From Rhodothermales bacterium (GTDB lineage: Bacteria > Bacteroidota > Rhodothermia > Rhodothermales > Bin80), in NCBI GenBank assembly GCA_022821875.1, contig JAJECV010000125.1, positions 1 to 32,350 of the forward strand: a stretch of 32,350 nt of DNA, read 5' to 3'. The notes beneath the pieces are model-generated. The model was not told where the DNA came from, searched no databases, and saw only the letters and a list, made by a program, of their open reading frames with translations. The number at the start of each line of letters is the position of its first letter. The stretch's first letter is position 1. A program made the position numbers and the translations under genes. This document shows, in pieces, positions 9,390 to 15,546 of this stretch.

Positions 9390-9423
9390 CAAATATACAA
9401 CGAACTTACCACACAACTGTCAA
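9390..9423 (-). promoter_or_regulatory. Bacteroidota-type promoter of the defence operon
   Basis: On the minus strand TTGACAG (9423-9417) precedes TATATTTG (9397-9390), an exact match to the Bacteroidota -7 element TAnnTTTG, with 23 bases between TTG and the element. Transcription would begin about 5-8 bases downstream, at or just before the ATG at 9381, giving a leaderless or near-leaderless mRNA. TTGACA would also serve as a classical -35 box, but the spacing suits the Bacteroidota form. Confidence 0.65.
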
Positions 9424-9635
9424 GCCCGCTGAAGGTGATGATGAAACTGCAGTATCTGATCGGGCTCCAATCCGCTCAGTGCTTTGTCTATCACGGTACT
9501 CAGACAGCGTTGTGCCCAGACGCATATTCCCCAAAAGCAGGGTACCGCTGTGTAGAGAGCCACATTCTCAGGAATCGTCACCATCATGGCGGAACCGAGT
9601 CCGCGACTCCTCAAATCATCCAGAACCGCTTTCAT
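9420..9635 (-). pseudogene. short coding remnant, possibly DUF4240-like
   Basis: A 71-codon open frame ends in a stretch resembling the tail of DUF4240-type proteins (FWGICVWAQRC, later LSGLEPDQILQFHHHLQRA: the pattern of FW..I...., then LSP(E)EI..F..H). It is much shorter than a normal domain and overlaps the promoter of the defence operon, so I read it as a decayed fragment. The family assignment rests on a weak pattern and may be wrong. Confidence 0.25.
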
Positions 9636-9775
9636 TCAGGATCCATCTTGCGGGCCGCACTTGGTCATCGTCACAGTGCGGTGATGCCTCTAAGATTGAC
9701 ATCGACTCCAATTAAAACATGCAATCCCAGTACATACGCGGGCTAGTGCCACAAATAGACAATGGTCTCGGTATG

Positions 9776-9964
9776 TCAGTCCTGATTCTGCAGTATAGCT
9801 GCCGCAGATTCTAAAGAAGAAGCGGGATCTAACGGCGCTTCAACGATATTGAGAAACTGACCGGGCTCCGCGGGAGCAGGCAGATCCAGAGTAGATGCCG
9901 CAGGTACGACAGAAGTGTGCTCGGTCAGCATGCGAAGGACATCCGCATAATGCCGAGGCCAGTT
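9776..9964 (-). pseudogene. truncated coding remnant, unrecognised
   Basis: An open frame without a convincing start reads NWPRHYADVLRMLTEH, then an Ala/Pro-rich stretch, and ends AAILQNQD with TGA at 9776. The composition is protein-like but the frame begins straight after a stop and no family is recognised. Probably the 3' remnant of a lost gene; it lies in the 0.9-kb gap between the defence operon and the small membrane gene, where I see no intact gene. Confidence 0.25.
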
Positions 9965-10287
9965 CTAAATGTAGTTCCTGAGAAGTTGGATTCTCTTGAA
10001 ATGGCGGAGATGGGGGGTGTTGTAAGTGCATAATTTTAAGTGAATAGGATTACACTTCCAAACTTCAACTAACAATGGTGCATCTCCGATCTTGCATTGG
10101 CAGGTAACCCGACGTATTGGAGTTATATCTAAATGATAATGCAGTATAAGTGACAGCATCTGAAACTAATCATTGCAAGTGTCATTATAGGTCATGTAAT
10201 ACTTGACAGTTCTATTTTGAACTTGGCTCTAAGGGGGCGGGTTGTCGGAGATTTGCTTATCTTGTTTGCCAGACTGAAGCACAGATC

Positions 10288-10545
10288 ATGAATGATCAAA
10301 CTCCAAATACTACACGCATGTTTTCACTCTTCCGTAAGCTGGTCAAGGACGGCAAGCAGTCTGCGGAGGAAACTCACGAACTTGTAGAACTTATTGAAAC
10401 CATGGCAGGAACAAATGTAATTGAGCGGCTGGAGTCGAAGATGGACGCTAAGATGGACGCGCTAAACACGAAGTACACGGTCCTAATCTGGGCAATTGGC
10501 TTTGCTGGATTGGTTATTTCACTTGCAATAATTTTTCAAGGATAA
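10288..10545 (+). CDS. small coiled-coil protein with C-terminal membrane anchor (copy 1)
   Basis: An 85-residue protein. Residues 10-60 are predicted helical and polar with heptad-like spacing (THELVELIETMAGTNVIERL, then KMDAKMDALNTK); residues about 63-82 (TVLIWAIGFAGLVISLAIIF) form one membrane segment with a two-residue tail. It is clearly related to the protein at 20215 and the broken copy at 21322: all share a pattern like L-R----GK------HEL-EL--TM-G-NV---L-S, a short repeat region with Met-Asn/Asp-Ser/Ala-Lys, and the terminal anchor. The layout recalls Bdr or DUF1640-like proteins but I make no family claim. The gene is divergent from the defence operon. Function unknown; a membrane-tethered oligomeric role is a guess. 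Confidence 0.6.
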   Translation: MNDQTPNTTRMFSLFRKLVKDGKQSAEETHELVELIETMAGTNVIERLESKMDAKMDALNTKYTVLIWAIGFAGLVISLAIIFQG

Positions 10546-10594
10546 GTTTGCCGAAGGGGCCCTGCTCTTGATTGGGATTACGGTCATATAAACA

Positions 10595-10712
10595 GGTGGA
10601 GTGTGGGATGTTGCTAAGAGGCAGATTGATATGGAGTCAAAACTGGTGCAGCAGCTTCCGAGCTCTCTGGTGGAGTGTGGGATGTTGCTAAGAGGCAGAT
10701 TGATATGGAGTC
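10595..10712 (+). repeat. 44-bp direct repeat, two exact copies 74 bases apart
   Basis: The 44 bases at 10595-10638 recur at 10669-10712 without a mismatch; both begin GGTGGAGTGTGGGATG and end GATATGGAGTC. The 74-base period is not a multiple of three, so the event breaks any frame running through it. An open stretch after the second copy ends SLGLIVGMMHHFLDLKR. Probably a recent slippage or duplication in decaying sequence. Confidence 0.85.
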
Positions 10713-11098
10713 TCTTATCTTTGGGTCTTATAGTTGGTATGATGCACCATTTTCTTGATCTTAAAAGATGACTTTGCAATCCTACAGTTTCTTGTTTCCC
10801 TGATTATGGATCCCCCGAAACAGATCCCGCAGTATCAAAGTCGGCATTATCCTTGTTCTCAGAGGAATTGACAACCAAGTAGAATCACAATCCCAGCAGT
10901 TGCTATCAGAGATAAAGATACGGTGGTGGAGATAGTGATTCTTCGTCCGGTGATTCCTGTCTTCTGCTTAACTGCAGGTTCTAACGAAATTTAACCATTC
11001 CATACAGATCACGATAGAACCGGTGAGGTATATACTTGGACTGTTGAAACTATCTCCACAATTGATCATTATACGCTACGACATGCAAAATCATGACA
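10713..11098. other. gene-poor stretch with decayed coding fragments
   Basis: No intact gene. On the minus strand an open stretch at 10859-10990 ends in a membrane-segment-like sequence (TVSLSLIATAGIVILLGCQF), interrupted upstream by in-frame stops. On the plus strand a short frame ending at about 11095 (GEVYTWTVETISTIDHYTLR) also looks protein-like. Both are probably remnants. A weak promoter for array A (TTGAAA at 11044 and TATACG at 11070, spacing 20) may lie here. Confidence 0.3.
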
Positions 11099-11248
11099 TC
11101 GGAATGTCCCTCCGGAATGGGCTAAAGGGCTTCCGATTGATTGCATCCTCGGAATGTCCATCCGGAATGGGCTAAAGGGCTTCCGACTGATTGCACCCTC
11201 GGAATGTCCCTCCGGAATGGGCCAAAGGGCTTCCGACTGATCAGCCCC
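11099..11248 (+). ncRNA. tandem RNA repeat array A (3 x 50 bases), type III antitoxin-like
   Basis: Three head-to-tail 50-base units start at 11099, 11149 and 11199, differing at only a few positions until the third merges into a terminator. Each unit can fold as an outer stem TCGGAA/TTCCGA, an inner stem CCCT/AGGG, and a 14-base loop beginning CCGGAATGG. In unit 1 these are 11099-11104 with 11131-11136 and 11108-11111 with 11126-11129. Unit length, copy number and the terminator directly after the array match antitoxin RNAs of type III toxin-antitoxin loci (ToxI, CptI, TenpI-like). The gene after it is a frameshifted nuclease remnant, so this copy is probably inactive or an orphan antitoxin. 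RNA nature is inferred from fold and context. Confidence 0.6.
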
Positions 11249-11280
11249 CAAGGATATCTATAGTGTCCTTGGGGTTTTTT
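11246..11280 (+). terminator. intrinsic terminator after repeat array A
   Basis: A perfect 9-bp stem CCCCAAGGA (11246-11254) with TCCTTGGGG (11266-11274), an 11-base loop and six T residues. It overlaps the end of repeat unit 3, as expected where a repeat RNA ends at its own terminator. Confidence 0.9.
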
Positions 11281-11300
11281 GTACTTAAAAGAAGCCAATT

Positions 11301-11467
11301 ATGCCAGATATTGAGTTTGTGTTTTTCTTGATTAATGGGGGATATAGATGTTCATATTGCCCGGGATCTGGAGTTTTCTGCTGACTGGAAAGATGCAGAA
11401 ATTACTCGTCCATGTCGTATCAGAAGTACCTAAGACTTCAAGACCGGTTGAGTTTCGGTGTCTAGCG
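11301..11467 (+). pseudogene. frameshifted remnant of an NYN-domain nuclease gene
   Basis: Three frames in succession carry pieces matching, in order and spacing, the N-terminus of the intact NYN protein encoded at 12073. ATG 11301 gives MPDIEFVFFLIN (compare CRIRIFLDYWN). The next frame gives a stretch with ADWK at about 11380-11391 (compare TDWEK). The third gives TSRPVEFRCL at about 11435-11464 (compare TSQPVEFQGL). From the Phe of the first block, the DW codons lie 58 bases on (60 in the intact gene) and the end of PVEF 131 bases on (135 intact), so the copy is nearly collinear with two small frameshifts. Its ATG is 21 bases past the terminator. The rest of the gene is lost or unrecognisable; 11468-11907 holds nothing else I can support. 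Confidence 0.55.
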
Positions 11468-11907
11468 TCAACTGAGAAGGCGGATGATGACAACTAAGAA
11501 AGGATTTCGTCCACAGGGGAAACAGAGAACGAGGGAACGGTGATTGTGGGAGAAAGCCTAGTTACTGTGACGGGCTTCTTACGACGTTGGTACATCCATA
11601 TAATTTTAAAGAGATACGTTTATACGTAAGTTATCATTGAAGGTATTCTGGGGGATGTCAGGCCATGAGATATCTGAAGTCCGTGCAAACGTAGTCCCGG
11701 CCTCCCTCCAAGAACCCAACACTCAACCAGCAGCCGTATGGGAAGCACCTCCGTTACGGCTCCAAAATCAGGAGCAAGGAAGGATGTTCCTTGGTTTTTG
11801 GACCGAATAGTCTCAGTTCTCTCCCGGAAAATGGACGATAACGTCGCTCCGAGGATTCACCTGAATACACAAAAGTCACTGTGAGGCCGGTTTTCTTTGA
11901 AACATTT

Positions 11908-11936
11908 TTGCATAATTGATCGTAATTGCCTATACT
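11908..11936 (+). promoter_or_regulatory. sigma-70-like promoter of repeat array B
   Basis: TTGCAT (11908-11913), 17 bases, TATACT (11931-11936). A start 6-8 bases downstream falls at about 11943, directly before the first repeat unit, so nearly the whole transcript would be repeat RNA followed by the terminator. Confidence 0.65.
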
Positions 11937-11944
11937 AGTATTGA

Positions 11945-12042
11945 TCTAACCCTCGGGTTGCCCTCCGAACTGGAATCAAAGGGCCCCGAATAATCTAACC
12001 CTCGGGTTACCCTCCGAACTGGAATCAAAGGGCCCCGAATAA
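11945..12042 (+). ncRNA. tandem RNA repeat array B (2 x 49 bases) before the NYN nuclease gene, type III antitoxin-like
   Basis: Two 49-base units start at 11945 and 11994 and differ at one base (GGGTTG against GGGTTA); a third begins (TCTAA) and runs into the terminator. Unit 1 folds with outer stem TCGGG/CCCGA (11953-11957, 11985-11989), a TT bulge, inner stem GCCCT/AGGGC (11960-11964, 11980-11984) and a 15-base loop starting CCGAACTGG. In unit 2 the inner stem loses its outer G-C pair. The fold matches array A, with changed but paired outer stem bases. The order promoter, repeats, terminator, nuclease gene is that of type III toxin-antitoxin loci. An attenuator acting only in cis is the main alternative. 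Confidence 0.65.
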
Positions 12043-12045
12043 TCT

Positions 12046-12070
12046 AAGGACGCTTTGAGCGTCCTTTTTT
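12046..12070 (+). terminator. intrinsic terminator between array B and the NYN gene
   Basis: An 8-bp stem AAGGACGC (12046-12053) with GCGTCCTT, loop TTTGA, and a run of T ending at 12070. The NYN start codon begins at 12073, so read-through is needed for its expression unless another promoter is used. Such a leaky terminator sets RNA-to-toxin ratio in known type III loci. Confidence 0.9.
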
Positions 12071-12072
12071 GT

Positions 12073-12696
12073 ATGAGATTGTCAGACATATCACATTGCC
12101 GTATTCGTATTTTCCTTGACTATTGGAATTTTGAACTTTCAATGCGTGCCATGGACAATAAATTTAATACCGATTGGGAAAAGATCGGACCTGTCCTTGT
12201 TCAGGCAACATCCGAAGTCATTCAAACATCACAGCCGGTGGAATTTCAGGGGCTTAAATTCTATGGATCCTATGGTCCTACAGAGCAGGGGTATAAGCGT
12301 AAAGAGTGGGTAAATAAGTTAGTTGCTATGCTACCGGGGGTGACCGCTCATATGTTTGCCAGACATCGGAAGAAAAATTATCCAGAATGTCCGCGGTGTA
12401 ACGCTAAGGTGAAGGCCTGCCCAAAATGTAGGGCTGATATGCGGGGAACTCAAGAAAAAGGAGTCGACGTACGGATTGCGACAGATATGATTACATTGGC
12501 GTGGGCCGATGATTATGACGTAGCCGTACTCGTCTCTTCAGATGCAGACTTTGTACCTGTAGCCGAATTCCTGGAGACGAGAGGAATCAAGGTGATCCAT
12601 GGATCTTTCCCTGGACAGGGGCACCATCTGAGTTCTCGCTGCTGGGCACGAATTGACCTGTTTCAGCTACGCAACAAATTCCGTTTTCAAAAATAA
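12073..12696 (+). CDS. NYN-domain (PIN-like) ribonuclease with zinc-ribbon insert, candidate toxin
   Basis: A 207-residue protein of the NYN/LabA/DUF88 group of metal-dependent RNases. Acidic residues expected for the active site are present: D16 in IFLDYWN, D132 and D138 in GVDVRIATDM, D157 and D159 in SSDADF. Residues 106-119 hold CPRC and CPKC, a two-knuckle zinc ribbon likely to help bind RNA. An in-frame TTG at 12055 lies inside the terminator stem, so the ATG at 12073 is preferred; there is no Shine-Dalgarno, only the terminator T-run upstream. Directly upstream is repeat array B, and a decayed copy of this gene follows array A. I infer a toxin or effector RNase restrained by its repeat RNA; the catalytic family is established, the type III-like role is not. 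Confidence 0.85.
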   Translation: MRLSDISHCRIRIFLDYWNFELSMRAMDNKFNTDWEKIGPVLVQATSEVIQTSQPVEFQGLKFYGSYGPTEQGYKRKEWVNKLVAMLPGVTAHMFARHRKKNYPECPRCNAKVKACPKCRADMRGTQEKGVDVRIATDMITLAWADDYDVAVLVSSDADFVPVAEFLETRGIKVIHGSFPGQGHHLSSRCWARIDLFQLRNKFRFQK

Positions 12697-12866
12697 CGAA
12701 ACTGATTGCAGTTGCATCTTTGCGGAATTTGATGTCACACAGCATGAATTGACGGTTGTTAATCTATACATTTCAGAAAAACCTGGCCTGCTCCTTGCCA
12801 AGGCACGCATCAGGAAGTCAGAGGATTCAGGATGTGATGCATTTTGCCGGCCAAATTCAAATCAAT

Positions 12867-13745
12867 TCATTTACCGATGACCGAGATCCCCCCCTCCGTC
12901 GGGAAATTCTCCGGTACCGGCAATGTTACCGCACCTGCTGCCAGCCATTCGGTGCTACGTTGGAGCAGTGTCCGGAATCCCACGCATCGGAGTGCGCGGT
13001 CATCCTCCTGCCCATCCCATAGATGACCAGGCAGGAAAGTCAATACCTTACCCTCACCAAATTTGGTCCACCAGACCATGAGTTCATGCCTTCCAGTCCC
13101 GCCAGACTCCGTGTCACTCCACGCAGTGGCAAGGACATTCAATCCCTCCGCCGGACCACGCTGACCATGATAGAGTTCATCATGAGGGTGTAGCCATGTT
13201 TCCGGTAATCCAGCCATGATCGGGTGTTCAGAATCCCGGGTTGTGATGGTCCAGTCGTGCAGCCGCCCGTGGCCGGCACCGTGATCTTCGTCAGGGGCCA
13301 TACGGATTACCCCCTGCTCCTCATCCCAATAGGCGCCATATCCCGTGTCCTGATCTCTCCATAACAGTCCAACCATTGTCTCATAAGCCTCCCACTCCGG
13401 AAAGGGGTTGTTTGCCGCATGCTGAACCAGAACGCTTCCGCCTTTTGAAACATACTCCTCAAAACTTTTTCGTATACGCTCCGGCCACAACTCTCCGTTG
13501 TAGGCCAGCAGAACCACATCATAGGAGCCAAAATCGGGGTTCCAGTCCTCCCAGGCATCTGGATCAGCGTCCTTGCCAGGAGTCAAGGTCACATCAACAG
13601 AAAATATCTCTGCGTCCAGAAGCGTGCGCTCAAGATGGACGATAGTGCGCTCCCAATCGTGATTGTTCTGCCCCGACACAATCAGCACCGAGGATTGATC
13701 GGGAATCACGAGGATTAGTGCCAGTCCCCAAAGTAGGTGTAACAT
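12867..13745 (-). CDS. ThuA-domain protein, probably secreted
   Basis: A 292-residue protein of the ThuA (trehalose-utilisation-like, class I amidotransferase-like fold) family. Residues 1-15 form a short hydrophobic N-terminus. Family marks include SGQNNHDWERT, YDVVLLAYNGELWP, GGSVLVQHAANNPFPEWEAY, HPIMAGLPETWLHPHDELYH and GEGKVLTFLPGHLWDG. These proteins are common next to secreted carbohydrate-degradation genes; the exact reaction is unknown for most. It is divergent from the oxidase operon, separated by 352 bases. A TATAAT box lies about 45 bases upstream (13795-13790) without a good -35. The preceding 170 bases (12697-12866) contain nothing recognisable. Confidence 0.88.
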   Translation of the reverse strand: MLHLLWGLALILVIPDQSSVLIVSGQNNHDWERTIVHLERTLLDAEIFSVDVTLTPGKDADPDAWEDWNPDFGSYDVVLLAYNGELWPERIRKSFEEYVSKGGSVLVQHAANNPFPEWEAYETMVGLLWRDQDTGYGAYWDEEQGVIRMAPDEDHGAGHGRLHDWTITTRDSEHPIMAGLPETWLHPHDELYHGQRGPAEGLNVLATAWSDTESGGTGRHELMVWWTKFGEGKVLTFLPGHLWDGQEDDRALRCVGFRTLLQRSTEWLAAGAVTLPVPENFPTEGGISVIGK

Positions 13746-14097
13746 GATAATCGTTCGTATCTTGGTGACAAGGGATGTCGTAGATTCCCATTATACGAAA
13801 CTGACACTTTATCATTGCGTGACCTGGAAAATATGGTTCCTGGAGTTTCGCAGTAGAATGCAGTATGAAAAAGCAAATACTGCGAATGTACAATTCAGCC
13901 GGTTCCCGGAATGTTCACGCTTATAGGGTCTTTGGTGCACCAAGTCCAATCCAACCCCCAGGTTATCAGGGCGGTATTCCAGGATATCTGATGTGCCCGC
14001 TGGATGAGGCAGAGAATATGCGTTTCGGAACACGCCGGGAAGCGTTCACATGAGATAGAACGTCAGTTAGAACCAATAAATCTCCTCAAAGATCAAG
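13746..14097. other. divergent intergenic region with one inverted repeat
   Basis: No gene seen. CGCAGTA (13849-13855) and TACTGCG (13878-13884) form a perfect 7-bp inverted repeat with a 22-base spacer, a possible operator between the ThuA gene and the oxidase operon. The -10-like TATAAT for ThuA lies at 13790-13795. No clear promoter for the rightward operon was found. Confidence 0.4.
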
Positions 14098-15537
14098 ATG
14101 GAATGGACAGGGCTGCAGCCCGAAATGATTCGAAGTGAACTCGCAGAAATCGTCGGCGAGTCAAATGTATCCACCGACGAAGCAGATCGGCTTGTGTATT
14201 CCACGGACTGGTTCTGGCTGCCCCAGATGTGGCTTGACCGCGGAGAAACCCCGCGCAAGCCAGACTACATCGTCCGCCCGGGGAATGCAGAAGAGATTTC
14301 AGAAATCCTCAAGATTGCCAACAGTTATCGCATTCCAGTCATTCCATGGGGAGGCGGGTCCGGGTCTCAAGGTGGTGCCTTACCCGTATTTGGAGGCATC
14401 ATTCTGGATACAAAACGGATGAACCGGGTTCTTGAGATTGATGAAAAATCTCTCACGGTTACCGCAGAGGCAGGGATCAACGGGAAGCAGCTGGAATGGG
14501 CGGTAAACGAGAAAGGGCTCATGCTTCCACACTACCCCGCATCGGCAAATTGTGCGACGCTTGGGGGATATTTAGCACCACGCGGCACAGGAACCATCAG
14601 CAATAAGTACGGGAAAGCCGAGGACCTTGTGCTGCGGATGCAGGTGGTATTGCCCGATGGTCACATTTTGCGTACACCGATTGTGCCCCAACACGCGGCA
14701 GGGCCTGATTTTTATCGTCTCTTCCTAGGATCTGAGGGCACATTCGGCGTAATCACCGAAGCAACAATGCAACTGGACTATCTGCCCAGCTGTCGCCTTC
14801 TTCGTGCAGTACTCTTTGATGACTTGACGAAAGCACTTGAAGCCGGTCGCCAGATCATGACACGGCGACTGGATCCTTTTGTGATTCGCCTGTATGATCC
14901 TAGATCAACTGCCTCACGGGTAAAGAAAATTCTGGGATATGAATTGGAAGGTGCCTACATGGTCATTGGGTTTGACGGGGATGAAGAGATTGCGGCACTG
15001 CAGGAGCAGAAAGCCATGGAGATCATTCATAGTTTTGGGGCGAGAGATCTTGGGCGCGAACCGGGAGAAGCCTGGTGGAATCAGCGGTACGATTTTTACT
15101 ATCCACCCCAAAGTCTGAAACTGCCCTGGATGTACGGAACCACAGAAACCGTGACCACCTATGATAAAATCGAAAAGCTCTACTTTGCAGAAAAGAAAGC
15201 GGTGGAAGAAGGGTTCAAGGAGTGGGATATTGACTTCATCGGACATTTTTCCCACTGGTTTCACTGGGGTGTGATGGTCTATACACGGTTCATTATCCAG
15301 AATCCTCCCGAAGATGCCCGTGAAGCCGTAAAACTGCATAATCAGGTTTGGAATACGGCAATGACCGCAGTACTGGAAAACGGTGGAATGGTGAATGAGC
15401 ATCACGGGGTCGGACTGAAGCTCTCCCGCTTCATGCGCCGCCAGTATGGAGACGCATGGCCATTATTAGAGAAGATCAAAAAAACACTGGATCCAAACGG
15501 GATCATGAATCCTGGCAAAGTTGGGTTTGGATATTAG
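14098..15537 (+). CDS. FAD-linked oxidase (VAO/GlcD type), first gene of a catabolic operon
   Basis: A 479-residue flavoprotein with a PCMH-type FAD-binding half: RKPDYIVRPGNAEEISEILK (about 53-72), then PWGGGSGSQGG (84-93), and the block around LGSEGTFGVITEATMQL. The C-terminal half ends with EHHGVGLKLSRFMRRQYG and LDPNGIMNPGK, the form seen in alkyl-DHAP synthase and glycolate or lactate oxidase subunits. It likely oxidises a 2-hydroxy acid or similar alcohol in the cytoplasm and passes electrons to the Fe-S protein encoded 9 bases downstream. The substrate cannot be read from sequence. The next three genes follow with gaps of 9 and 2 bases and one 4-base overlap, indicating one transcript. 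Confidence 0.88.
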   Translation: MEWTGLQPEMIRSELAEIVGESNVSTDEADRLVYSTDWFWLPQMWLDRGETPRKPDYIVRPGNAEEISEILKIANSYRIPVIPWGGGSGSQGGALPVFGGIILDTKRMNRVLEIDEKSLTVTAEAGINGKQLEWAVNEKGLMLPHYPASANCATLGGYLAPRGTGTISNKYGKAEDLVLRMQVVLPDGHILRTPIVPQHAAGPDFYRLFLGSEGTFGVITEATMQLDYLPSCRLLRAVLFDDLTKALEAGRQIMTRRLDPFVIRLYDPRSTASRVKKILGYELEGAYMVIGFDGDEEIAALQEQKAMEIIHSFGARDLGREPGEAWWNQRYDFYYPPQSLKLPWMYGTTETVTTYDKIEKLYFAEKKAVEEGFKEWDIDFIGHFSHWFHWGVMVYTRFIIQNPPEDAREAVKLHNQVWNTAMTAVLENGGMVNEHHGVGLKLSRFMRRQYGDAWPLLEKIKKTLDPNGIMNPGKVGFGY

Positions 15538-15546
15538 TCTGCATTC

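Noticed and set aside
9382-9390. GTG at 9390 as the helicase start
   Set aside because: Its first base is the last base of the TAnnTTTG promoter element, so it would lie upstream of the transcription start.
11099-12042. Repeat arrays as CRISPR
   Set aside because: Units are head to tail with no unique spacers, and no cas genes are present.
12055-12072. TTG at 12055 as the NYN start
   Set aside because: It lies in the terminator hairpin loop; the first six codons would be terminator sequence.
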